DNA of 64,000 nucleotides from Fructobacillus cardui (GTDB lineage: Bacteria > Bacillota > Bacilli > Lactobacillales > Lactobacillaceae): NCBI RefSeq assembly GCF_023218935.1, contig NZ_JAJIAL010000001.1, one strand, 5' to 3'. Shown one piece after another: positions 1 through 8,357 of the stretch. How positions within the stretch are numbered: the first letter of the stretch is position 1; each line of letters starts with the position of its first letter. The translations under genes were made by a program, and so were the position numbers. The notes beneath the pieces were generated by a model that did not search any database, was not told the origin of the DNA, and worked only from the letters and a program-made list of their open reading frames with translations.

Positions 1-494
1 CCAACAAGCGATCAAGGGTACTAGTCTTACCTGCACCCGGTGGGGCCAGCTACCAGATAGAGGCCAGCGCTAATTTTTTCGGCAACTAAGTCTTCAAAGA
101 TAGCTTGCTCAAACCAGCGGTTTTGCGACAAATCAGGATAGATTAGCCGTAAAACCGCGCTTTCCTGTCCCAAAAAGTCGCCAACGGTTGAAACGCGGAC
201 AAAGCCCTGGCCAAAATCAAAGCGTCCCAGTTGTGGCCGACGGCTCTCGGCCAAATTTAAACCCGCCTGGTACTTAACCACAGCTAAGGCTCGTTTTCCA
301 AAATCTGCTTCCATCACTTCCAGGATTCTCACTTGACCCAAAATTTGCGCTCGTACCTGGTAATTACCACCTTCTGCCGGTAAAAAATAAAAGTCTGTTA
401 CCTTTTTCGTTTGCCCCCAGGCTAGGACTGCTTGAATCCAATCAGCGGGGTCTGCTCGTTCATGTTCGGGCCAATTGGCCAATTTCTTGATCAT
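1..494 (-). pseudogene. comGA: Competence pilus ATPase ComGA, frameshifted, runs off left edge
   Basis: This is the N-terminal part of a GspE/PilB-type secretion ATPase that powers the competence pseudopilus (ComG family). The readable frame gives about 154 residues with the ComGA N-domain pattern (VTDFYFLP, YQAGLN, RRPQLGRF, STVGDFLGQESAV) and enters the Walker A loop as AGPTG. There the frame breaks: after GPTG it runs into a stop near position 27. Reading one base differently continues as GAGKTSTLDRLL to the edge, which is the expected P-loop. One extra C in the CCC run at 36-38 (plus strand) explains the shift. A strong ribosome site (AAAGGAGG) precedes the ATG. The lesion is either real loss of competence function or a one-base sequencing error; the rest of the gene lies outside the window. 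Confidence 0.75.
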
Positions 495-589
495 GGTGTC
501 CTCCTTTCATCGCTAGTGAGTAAGACGACCAATTCAGCAAAAAATTGCTCAACTTCAAAGCGTTTGGTTAACCATTTTTTTTGCTTCAT
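491..589 (-). CDS. Possible 32-residue upstream ORF coupled to comGA
   Basis: A short reading frame (MKQKKWLTKRFEVEQFF..., 32 residues) begins with ATG at 589 after an AGAGGG ribosome-site-like stretch. Its TGA stop overlaps the comGA ATG in an ATGA arrangement. The overlap suggests translational coupling. The peptide is basic at the start and amphipathic later, and I recognise no family. It may be a real small gene, a leader ORF or chance; the overlap and ribosome site are the only support. Confidence 0.3.
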   Translation of the reverse strand: MKQKKWLTKRFEVEQFFAELVVLLTSDERRTP

Positions 590-640
590 TGCCCTCTATA
601 CAACACTATTGGGTTAGACGAGAAAAGCTTTGAAAAACAA

Positions 641-671
641 AAAAGACCGAATTCAATGAATTCGATCTTTT
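641..671 (-). terminator. Terminator after folD
   Basis: Inverted repeat 641-654 / 658-671 with a 3-nt loop. Read on the minus strand the stem is followed by a run of U, which fits intrinsic termination of folD before comGA. Confidence 0.75.
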
Positions 672-683
672 AAATAAGCATGA

Positions 684-1544
684 TTAATTTTTACTGATTT
701 TTTCTTGGTTCAAAGCTGCTGCAAAAGTATTTTCCAACAGAGTGGCAATGGTCATTGGACCAACACCACCTGGAACTGGCGTAATGAAGGATGCCTTCTT
801 TTCGGCCGAGGCAAATTCGATATCACCGGTCGTCTTACCATCGACAACGTTCATCCCAACATCAACCAAAACAGCACCATCTTTGATTTGGTCACCAGTA
901 ATAAAGTTCGCAATACCTACTCCAACGACAACGATGTCCGCATCCTTGAGAGAATCCAGGAGCATTTCGCGTGGTGTGTAACGGTGAGCCAACGTCACCG
1001 TTGCGTTCGCGTTATTCAACAAGGCAGCCATTGGGCGACCAAAGAGTTGAGAGCGACCAACGACAACAGCCTTCTTACCATATGGATCAATGTCATAATG
1101 CTTCAACATCGTCATCACGCCTTGAGGAGTGGCTGCCACGGCGTATTCACCAGGTTGGTCACCAAAGAGCATTCCCTGGTTGAAAGCACCTAATCCATCA
1201 ACATCCTTTTCAGGGGCGATAGCTGAGAAGACCTGCTGATCGTTAACAGCTTCTGGCAATGGTGCCTGAACCAAAATACCAGTCACGCTTGGATCTGCGT
1301 TTAAATCTGCTACAATCTTTAAGACGGCTTCTGTTGTCACATCGTCAGCAACCGCAATATCCTCAGTGGCAATGCCAACCTTGGCTGCTGCGCGTTGCTT
1401 CATGCCAACATAGAGACGTGATCCATCATTTTTTGGATCAAAAACAACCGCTAGCTTTGGACTCAACCCAGATTCCTTGACCTTGTCCGCCAGTGCGATT
1501 TTGAGGTCCTTTGAGAGGGCCTTTCCGTCTAAAATAGTTGCCAT
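684..1544 (-). CDS. folD: Methylenetetrahydrofolate dehydrogenase / cyclohydrolase FolD
   Basis: Bifunctional cytosolic enzyme that oxidises 5,10-methylene-THF to methenyl-THF (NADP) and hydrolyses it to 10-formyl-THF, supplying one-carbon units for purines and initiator tRNA. The 286-residue length is typical. Family marks are visible: YVGMK with the catalytic lysine at 49, the QAPLP loop, PEKDVDG, the nucleotide-binding GRSQLFGRP and the C-terminal PGGVGPMT. AAGGAG lies 7 nt before the ATG. The gene is divergent from the dCMP deaminase gene, with a roughly 110-bp shared promoter region, and thyA follows that gene, so folate one-carbon and dTMP synthesis sit together here. Nothing about it is odd. 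Confidence 0.96.
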   Translation of the reverse strand: MATILDGKALSKDLKIALADKVKESGLSPKLAVVFDPKNDGSRLYVGMKQRAAAKVGIATEDIAVADDVTTEAVLKIVADLNADPSVTGILVQAPLPEAVNDQQVFSAIAPEKDVDGLGAFNQGMLFGDQPGEYAVAATPQGVMTMLKHYDIDPYGKKAVVVGRSQLFGRPMAALLNNANATVTLAHRYTPREMLLDSLKDADIVVVGVGIANFITGDQIKDGAVLVDVGMNVVDGKTTGDIEFASAEKKASFITPVPGGVGPMTIATLLENTFAAALNQEKISKN

Positions 1545-1653
1545 TATGTTTCTCCTTGTTCATGATTTTCCGAACATTTTATTATAAAATATCTTTGTAA
1601 GACCATTTTATCAGAATAAAACCGTTTTTTGTTTACAGAAAGGTAATTTTTTT

Positions 1654-2133
1654 ATGTCTGACAACCGTATTTCTTGGGATCAATACTTTATCGCACAAGC
1701 CGCCATCCTCTCAACCCGGTCAACTTGTACTAGACGTCACGTTGGTGCCATCCTCGTGAAGGAGCATCGCATTATCGCCTCTGGCTACAACGGTGCCGTT
1801 TCCGGTACTCCTCACTGTACAGAAGTTGGCGACTATATCGTTGATGGTCACTGCATCAGAGCCGTTCACGCTGAACAAAACGCCCTCATGCAAGCCGCCT
1901 CGATGGGGATTGCCGTTGAAGGATCAGAAGTCTATGTGACCGATGTTCCCTGCGTGCAATGTACAAAACTTTTGCTGCAAGCCGGCATTACCAAAATTAA
2001 CTTCATGCGCGACTATCGCAATGATGAATTCGCCGAGTCCCTCTTAAAAGAAAAAAACGTTGCCTTAGTCCAAGTTCCCTTCGAAGCCCAAACGGCTGAA
2101 CAAATCAATCTCGCTCAATTTATTAAAGACTAG
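1654..2133 (+). CDS. comEB: dCMP deaminase (ComEB-type)
   Basis: Zinc-dependent deaminase that converts dCMP to dUMP, feeding thymidylate synthase. The 159-residue protein has the cytidine/deoxycytidylate deaminase signature: HAE at residues 72-74 (zinc ligand and proton-shuttle glutamate) and PCVQC at 99-103 (two zinc cysteines), plus GYNG in the substrate loop. The gene is followed by a strong terminator and then thyA, the next enzyme in the path, on the same strand. The symbol follows Bacillus usage; a competence role is not implied. Confidence 0.92.
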   Translation: MSDNRISWDQYFIAQAAILSTRSTCTRRHVGAILVKEHRIIASGYNGAVSGTPHCTEVGDYIVDGHCIRAVHAEQNALMQAASMGIAVEGSEVYVTDVPCVQCTKLLLQAGITKINFMRDYRNDEFAESLLKEKNVALVQVPFEAQTAEQINLAQFIKD

Positions 2134-2141
2134 ACCCAAGA

Positions 2142-2169
2142 AAAAGCAAGGAGGACTCCTTGCTTTTTT
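2142..2169 (+). terminator. Terminator between comEB and thyA
   Basis: Perfect 12-bp inverted repeat (2142-2153 / 2156-2167) with a 2-nt spacer followed by T residues. It probably ends the dCMP deaminase transcript; thyA would then need its own promoter or readthrough. Confidence 0.85.
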
Positions 2170-2212
2170 GCTATACTGAGAAGGACTAATTTTTATTAAA
2201 GGGGACTTACTC

Positions 2213-3175
2213 ATGAGTCAAAACGAACAAACATACCTCGATCTGGCCACTAAAATTTTGAACGAAGGCCATTACAAGGACGATCGGACCGGGACCGGAA
2301 CCTATTCAATCTTCGGAACGCAAATGCGTTTTGACCTCCAGGAAGGCTTCCCTCTGTTAACCACTAAAAAAGTTTTCTTCAAACTGATCAAATCAGAATT
2401 ACTCTGGTTTTTACGTGGCGATAATAACATCCGCTTCTTGTTGCAAAACAACAACCATATCTGGGACGAATGGGCTTTTAAAAACTGGATTGAGTCCGAT
2501 GAATATAGCGGACCGGACATGACTAATTTTGGCTTGCGTTCACAAACCGATGCCAAATTTAATGCCCTCTACCAGGAACAAAAGGACATCTTCGTCGACA
2601 AAATCTTAAACGATGATGACTTTATGGAAAAGTACGGTTATATCGGTGAGGTTTACGGTAAGCTCTGGCGATCATGGGCATCTGTTTTACCCGATGGTGG
2701 CACCACAGACCAAATCAGCAACTTAATCGACCAAATCAAGAACAATCCGAACTCTCGACGTTTGATTTTGTCTGCTTGGAATGCCGAAACGACTCCACAA
2801 GCACCACTACCATCTTGCCACGTTTTGTCACAGTACTACGTCAGCGAGGGTAAGCTCTCAGCACAACTTTACCAACGTTCGGGTGATTTCTTCTTAGGTG
2901 TGCCCTTCAACATCGCTTCTTATTCGCTGTTAATCCACATGATTGCTGCCCAAACCGGTCTAGAAGTCGGTGACTTCGTCCACACTATCGGTGACACACA
3001 CATTTACAAGAACCACATCGACCAAGTCAAAGAACAAATCAGTCGACCAATGCATCCATTGCCAAAACTTTGGCTAAACCCTGAGGTCAAATCAATCTTT
3101 GATTACACCATGGATGATATTAAAATTTTGGATTATGAATCAGAACCAGCTATCCGAGGTGCGGTTGCGGTTTAA
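2213..3175 (+). CDS. thyA: Thymidylate synthase ThyA
   Basis: Makes dTMP from dUMP with methylene-THF as methyl donor and reductant. The 320-residue protein is the long form known from Lactobacillus casei, with an extra segment around residues 90-140. The N-terminal RTGTGTYSIFG loop, the catalytic cysteine C202 in LPSCH and the YQRSGDFFLGVPFN dUMP-binding motif are all present. The start is ATG with a GGGGA ribosome site 9-10 nt upstream. It follows dCMP deaminase and faces uvrA across a bidirectional terminator. Confidence 0.96.
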   Translation: MSQNEQTYLDLATKILNEGHYKDDRTGTGTYSIFGTQMRFDLQEGFPLLTTKKVFFKLIKSELLWFLRGDNNIRFLLQNNNHIWDEWAFKNWIESDEYSGPDMTNFGLRSQTDAKFNALYQEQKDIFVDKILNDDDFMEKYGYIGEVYGKLWRSWASVLPDGGTTDQISNLIDQIKNNPNSRRLILSAWNAETTPQAPLPSCHVLSQYYVSEGKLSAQLYQRSGDFFLGVPFNIASYSLLIHMIAAQTGLEVGDFVHTIGDTHIYKNHIDQVKEQISRPMHPLPKLWLNPEVKSIFDYTMDDIKILDYESEPAIRGAVAV

Positions 3176-3209
3176 GCAAGATCATTTACATCCGAATATT
3201 ATTAAAAAT

Positions 3210-3256
3210 AAAACGGCAGTGACCATTTAGCTTGAGATGGTCACTGCCGTTTTTAT
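3210..3256. terminator. Bidirectional terminator between thyA and uvrA
   Basis: A 17-bp perfect stem (3210-3226 / 3237-3253) flanked by A-rich and T-rich runs, placed between the converging thyA and uvrA genes, so it can serve both. Confidence 0.9.
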
Positions 3257-3262
3257 TGTTCT

Positions 3263-6151
3263 TTAGGACTGCCCTGATTTTTCATCGCGCTTTTCACGGG
3301 CAATATCCCGGTCCATAATTTTTTTCAAATACTTAGCCGTATAAGATTCGGTGTTTTTCGCCACCTTTTCCGGTGTACCAGTGACCAGAATCTTCCCACC
3401 GCCGGCACCACCCTCTGGACCCAAATCAATCAACCAGTCGGCTGACTTGATCACATCCAGGTTGTGTTCGATGACGACGACCGTATTGCCGGCATCAACC
3501 AAGCGGTTCAAAACCGTTAGCAAGCGAGCAATGTCATTAGTGTGCAAACCGGTTGTTGGTTCGTCGAGGATATAAATCGTCTTCCCGTTTGTCCGGCGAT
3601 GTAACTCAGAAGCCAACTTCATTCGCTGTGCTTCCCCACCTGATAGGGTGGTTGCGGACTGGCCTAATTTTACATAGCCCAAACCAACGTCATTAATGGT
3701 TTGCAAGCGACGTGCAATCTTTGGAATTGGTGCAAAGAAATCAAGAGCTTCCTTGGCGGTCATATCCAAGACCTGAGAAATCGTCTTGTCCTTGTAAGTG
3801 ACTTCCAAGGTTTCGGAGTTGTAGCGAGTACCGCCACAGACCTCACAGGCCACGTAAACATCCGGCAAGAAATTCATCTCAATCTTGATGACCCCATCAC
3901 CACGACAGTTTTCACAGCGGCCGCCCTTCGTATTGAAGGAGAACCGTCCCTTGGAGTAGCCACGAAGTTTAGCCTCATTTGTTTGGGCAAACAACTCGCG
4001 AATATCATCGAAGACACCCGTATAGGTTGCCGGATTAGACCGTGGCGTTCGACCAATTGGTGATTGGTCAATGTCGACCACTTGCTCTAGGTTTTCAATT
4101 CCTTCAACCGAGCGGTAGGCACCAGGCTTATTTGAATTCTTATTGAGTTTTTGCTTCAAAACTCGCTTCAAAATGGTATTGACCAGTGTCGACTTACCCG
4201 ATCCAGAAACCCCCGTAACGGCCACAAACTTTCCCAATGGGAACTTCGCCGTAATGTTTTTCAGGTTATTTTCCTTCGCTCCCCGAATAACAATTTCTTC
4301 GCCATTACCCTTGCGACGAGATTTTGGGACCGGAATGTAGCGTTTCCCTGAGAGGTACTGGCCAGTCAAAGATTTGGGATTCTTCATGACTTCGTCCGGT
4401 GTACCAGCAGCCATAATTTGGCCACCAAGTGACCCAGCCCCAGGGCCCACATCAATGAGGTAGTCGGCAGCCTCCATAGTATCTTCGTCATGTTCAACGA
4501 CAACCAACGTGTTCCCCAAATCGCGCATCGACTGCATCGATGCTAACAGTTTGTCGTTATCACGCTGGTGCAAACCAATCGATGGTTCATCCAAAACATA
4601 GAGGACCCCAGACAAATTTGACCCGATTTGTGTCGCCAAGCGAATTCGTTGCGATTCCCCACCAGACAATGTGGAAGCTGACCGAGACAACGTCAAGTAA
4701 TCCAGGCCAACGGACTGTAAGAAACCAAGTCGATCTTGAATTTCTTTTAAGATTGGCTGGGCAATTTCTTGATCTTGGGGGCCAAAGGTCAAATCAGCAA
4801 AATAAGCCAATTCCTCATCAACCGGCAAATTAGTGACATCACCAATATTGCGGCCACCAACTTTGATGGACAAGGCCGCCGGGTTTAACCGGTATCCATG
4901 ACATGCTGGACAAGTCAGTTGCGTCATGTATTGAGCCATCTGGTCACGAGTAAAGTCGGAATTGGTTTCCTTATAACGCCGGGAAACGTTGTTCAGCACC
5001 CCTTCAAAAACCTGGTCAGCATCACGAACGCCACCAAAATCATTTTGGAAGTGGAAGTGGAATTCCTTCTCACCCGATCCATACAAAATCAGGTCCTGAT
5101 CCTTCTTCGACAAATCCATGAAGGGCACATTTTGATCAATCCCAAATTGTTCACAGAACTGTTCCAGCAGTGCTGGATAGTAGTTAGAAGAAATTGGGTT
5201 CCAAGGCGCCAAAGCACCCTGTTTCAACGTCAGAGTATCATCTGGCACAACCAGATCCAGATCGACCTCTTGAGTCGCTCCAAGCCCCTGACAGACAGGA
5301 CAAGCCCCCATCGGTGCGTTGAAAGAAAAGAGCCGCGGCTCCAATCGGCCAACCTTAAAATCTTTCAGGTCGCCCAAATAGTGGTCTGAGAACCGCAATG
5401 GCGCAGGAACTTTCTCGTCACCACGGCCAACCGGCTCCAAGACCACTAAACCGCCAGCTAGGTTCGTGGCTGCTTCAATCGAATCGAAAAGGCGAGACCG
5501 GGCATCAGCACGCAAAACAATCCGATCCACCAAAACATCAATATCATGGAAACGATTACGTTCCAAAGCGAGGTCGTCAACCGTATCAAGTTCAACAATC
5601 TCACCATCGATTCGAGCCCGTAAATAACCCTGCTTTTGCATCTGAGCAAAGGCCTTTTCGTGGGTACCCTTCTTGTGCTGGATAATCGGTGCAAAGACCT
5701 GCAAACGAGTTCCCTCAGGTAACTCTTTTTGAGCATATTCGACCATCTGATCAATCGAATGCAGAATTTTCGTCCCATCCTTTGGATCATCAGGCTTCCC
5801 CACTCGAGCAAACAACAAACGGAAGTAATCTGAAATCTCGGTTACCGTTCCGACTGTTGATCGAGGATTATTCGAAGTTGTTTTTTGATCAATGGAAATG
5901 GCCGGCGAAAGGCCGTCAATCGAGTCGACGTCGGGCTTATCCATCTGCCCCAAGAATTGGCGAGCATAGGCGGATAGGGATTCCACGTAGCGACGTTGCC
6001 CCTCGGCATAGAGGGTATCAAAAGCCAGAGAAGACTTTCCAGATCCGGATAAGCCAGTCACAACCGTGAGAGATTCCTTTGGAATATCAACATCAATATT
6101 TTTTAAGTTATGGGCACGAGCCCCGCGAATTTCAATTTTATCTTTCGCCAT
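3263..6151 (-). CDS. uvrA: Excinuclease ABC subunit A
   Basis: DNA damage sensor of nucleotide excision repair; a dimeric ABC-type ATPase that loads UvrB. The 962-residue protein has two ABC modules: a first P-loop GLSGSGKSS near residue 33, a second GVSGSGKST in the C-terminal half, two signatures (LSGGESQRI and LSGGEAQRM), two Walker B lines (LDEPSIGLH and LDEPTTGLH), and zinc-finger cysteine pairs including CENC and CEVC. The start used is the ATG of MAKDKIEI because AGAGGA sits 5 nt before it; an upstream extension of 11 residues has no such site. uvrB lies directly upstream on the same strand 86 nt away, which fits a uvrBA operon. Confidence 0.97.
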   Translation of the reverse strand: MAKDKIEIRGARAHNLKNIDVDIPKESLTVVTGLSGSGKSSLAFDTLYAEGQRRYVESLSAYARQFLGQMDKPDVDSIDGLSPAISIDQKTTSNNPRSTVGTVTEISDYFRLLFARVGKPDDPKDGTKILHSIDQMVEYAQKELPEGTRLQVFAPIIQHKKGTHEKAFAQMQKQGYLRARIDGEIVELDTVDDLALERNRFHDIDVLVDRIVLRADARSRLFDSIEAATNLAGGLVVLEPVGRGDEKVPAPLRFSDHYLGDLKDFKVGRLEPRLFSFNAPMGACPVCQGLGATQEVDLDLVVPDDTLTLKQGALAPWNPISSNYYPALLEQFCEQFGIDQNVPFMDLSKKDQDLILYGSGEKEFHFHFQNDFGGVRDADQVFEGVLNNVSRRYKETNSDFTRDQMAQYMTQLTCPACHGYRLNPAALSIKVGGRNIGDVTNLPVDEELAYFADLTFGPQDQEIAQPILKEIQDRLGFLQSVGLDYLTLSRSASTLSGGESQRIRLATQIGSNLSGVLYVLDEPSIGLHQRDNDKLLASMQSMRDLGNTLVVVEHDEDTMEAADYLIDVGPGAGSLGGQIMAAGTPDEVMKNPKSLTGQYLSGKRYIPVPKSRRKGNGEEIVIRGAKENNLKNITAKFPLGKFVAVTGVSGSGKSTLVNTILKRVLKQKLNKNSNKPGAYRSVEGIENLEQVVDIDQSPIGRTPRSNPATYTGVFDDIRELFAQTNEAKLRGYSKGRFSFNTKGGRCENCRGDGVIKIEMNFLPDVYVACEVCGGTRYNSETLEVTYKDKTISQVLDMTAKEALDFFAPIPKIARRLQTINDVGLGYVKLGQSATTLSGGEAQRMKLASELHRRTNGKTIYILDEPTTGLHTNDIARLLTVLNRLVDAGNTVVVIEHNLDVIKSADWLIDLGPEGGAGGGKILVTGTPEKVAKNTESYTAKYLKKIMDRDIAREKRDEKSGQS

Positions 6152-6237
6152 AAAATCCTCTTTCATGGTCAAACGAGCACTCACTCGCTTGGCAAGTTCA
6201 CCCCTGTTTTATCACATCGGTGACATGAGGCCAACCT

Positions 6238-8247
6238 TTAGCGGCCGGCCCGTTTCTTTAATTTCATAATGTTATCGCGAATTTTAGCAGCCGTCTCAAA
6301 GTCTAAGCCCTTCGCCGCCGCCTTCATTTGGCTAGTGAGGTTTTCCAAAATTTCAGTCTGGTCTGATTTTGGTAAATCAGCAAAGTCAACTTGCGTCAAG
6401 TCAACGTCTTCAACTTCTTCAGCTGCCTTGCTTGCACTAATTAAGTCGCGAATTTCCTTTTTAATTGTTTGTGGCGTGATGCCGTGTTCCTTGTTATACG
6501 CCATCTGAATGTCACGACGACGAGCCGTTTCATCCATGGCTTCCTGCATGGCCCTTGTCACCTTATCGGCATACATAATCACGTGGCCGTTCGCATTTCG
6601 AGCAGCACGACCAATTGTTTGAATCAACGAGCGCGGATTACGCAAGAAACCTTCCTTATCAGCATCCAAAATGGCCACCAAAGAAGTTTCGGGGACATCA
6701 ATTCCTTCACGCAACAAGTTAATGCCGACCAGCACATCGTACTTGCCCAAACGTAAATCACGGATAATGGCCGTTCGTTCAAGTGTCTTGATATCGGAAT
6801 GGAGGTAGGCAACTTTGATGCCAACATCCTTCAAATAGTCCGTTAAATCCTCTGACATTCGCTTCGTCAAGGTGGTGATAAAGACACGCTCATTTCGTTC
6901 AACCCGCAGGTTAATTTCACCCACTAAGTCATCAATTTGTCCCATCACTGGCCGAACTTCAATTTCCGGATCCAACAGGCCGGTTGGTCGAATGATTTGC
7001 TCAACAATATCACGTTTTGGTACCCGAGAAAGCTCATAATCCCCTGGTGTCGCCGACATATAAATAATTTGATTGACGTGCTTCTCAAACTCTGGCAGTT
7101 GCAAAGGGCGGTTATCCAATGCTGAGGGCAAACGGAAACCATAATCAACCAACGTCTGCTTCCGGGCGCGGTCACCGTTGTACATCCCACGAACTTGTGG
7201 CATCGTCACGTGACTTTCATCCACAACAATCAAAAAATCATCGGGGAAGAAATCTAAGAGGGTAAATGGTGGTTCGCCCTCTTTGCGACCGTCCATCCAG
7301 CGTGAATAATTTTCGATTCCAGATGTAAAGCCCATTTCATTCAACATAGCCAGGTCATATTCGGTTCGCTGCTTGATTCGTTGAGCTTCAAGAAGCTTGC
7401 CCTCTTTTTCAAATTCCTTGACCTGGTCTTCCATTTCTTGGCGAATACCAACTAAGGCTTCCTTCATCCGCTCATCATCGGTCATAAAGTGCTTCGCTGG
7501 GAAAATGGCGACATGGTCACGTTCTGAAACAACCTGCCCCGTCAAAGCTGAAATTTGTCGAATGCGGTCGATTTCGTCACCGAAAAATTCAACCCGCATG
7601 GCCAATTCATCCTGGGAAGCCGGGAAAATTTCAATCACATCGCCTCGCACCCGGAAAGTGCCACGCTGAAAATCAATATCGTTACGGGTAAATTGGATGT
7701 CAATCAGATCGCGCATCAATTGATTACGACCATATTCGTTACCAACCCGCAAAGAAATCACATGGTTTTGGTATTGGTGCGGATCACCCAAACCAAAGAT
7801 TGATGAAACTGAGGCAACGACAATCGTATCATTGCGTTCAAAAAGCGAAGCCGTTGCCGAATTCCGCAACTGGTCAATTTCATCATTAATCGCGGAATCC
7901 TTTTCAATAAAGGTATCCGAAGAAGGCACATAGGCCTCTGGCTGGTAGTAATCATAGTAGGAAACAAAGTATTCGACCGCATTATGTGGAAAGAATTCCT
8001 TTAATTCTGAATAAAGCTGACCAGCCAGGGTCTTGTTATGTGACAAAACCAAGGTTGGCTTATTGTTTTGGGCAATCACATTGGAAATTGTGAATGTTTT
8101 CCCTGTTCCGGTTGCCCCGAGCAAAACCTGCTCTTTGACGCCATCTTTTAAACCCTTCACAAGTTTATCAATCGCTTTCGGCTGATCACCAGTCGGTTGG
8201 TACTTTGAAACAACTTCAAAGCTTTGATCTTTTTGCGGTGTAATCAA
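6238..8247 (-). CDS. uvrB: Excinuclease ABC subunit B
   Basis: Helicase-like core of nucleotide excision repair that verifies damage and recruits UvrC. It is 669 residues, a standard length, with Walker A GATGTGKT at 44-51, the beta-hairpin YYDYYQPEAYVP that inserts into DNA, helicase motif DESH, and the C-terminal UVR domain that contacts UvrC. Translation starts at TTG with a strong GGAGG 7 nt upstream. It is the first gene of a probable uvrB-uvrA operon, and the ltaS terminator lies just upstream. Confidence 0.97.
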   Translation of the reverse strand: MITPQKDQSFEVVSKYQPTGDQPKAIDKLVKGLKDGVKEQVLLGATGTGKTFTISNVIAQNNKPTLVLSHNKTLAGQLYSELKEFFPHNAVEYFVSYYDYYQPEAYVPSSDTFIEKDSAINDEIDQLRNSATASLFERNDTIVVASVSSIFGLGDPHQYQNHVISLRVGNEYGRNQLMRDLIDIQFTRNDIDFQRGTFRVRGDVIEIFPASQDELAMRVEFFGDEIDRIRQISALTGQVVSERDHVAIFPAKHFMTDDERMKEALVGIRQEMEDQVKEFEKEGKLLEAQRIKQRTEYDLAMLNEMGFTSGIENYSRWMDGRKEGEPPFTLLDFFPDDFLIVVDESHVTMPQVRGMYNGDRARKQTLVDYGFRLPSALDNRPLQLPEFEKHVNQIIYMSATPGDYELSRVPKRDIVEQIIRPTGLLDPEIEVRPVMGQIDDLVGEINLRVERNERVFITTLTKRMSEDLTDYLKDVGIKVAYLHSDIKTLERTAIIRDLRLGKYDVLVGINLLREGIDVPETSLVAILDADKEGFLRNPRSLIQTIGRAARNANGHVIMYADKVTRAMQEAMDETARRRDIQMAYNKEHGITPQTIKKEIRDLISASKAAEEVEDVDLTQVDFADLPKSDQTEILENLTSQMKAAAKGLDFETAAKIRDNIMKLKKRAGR

Positions 8248-8302
8248 GATATATCCTCCTCGCCTGGTAAAAAATCACTCAGGGATATTATAACAAATAT
8301 AA

Positions 8303-8348
8303 CAAAAAACGAACACATGTTCTATTACTTGAACGTGTTCGTTTTTTG
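8303..8348 (-). terminator. Terminator after ltaS
   Basis: Imperfect inverted repeat 8304-8322 / 8331-8347 with flanking A and T runs; on the minus strand it ends the ltaS transcript before uvrB. Confidence 0.75.
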
Positions 8349-8357
8349 TTTTGCTTT

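Noticed and set aside
3263..8247. Many long frames on the strand opposite uvrA and uvrB
   Set aside because: They lie fully within well-supported genes, lack ribosome sites and show no family motifs.
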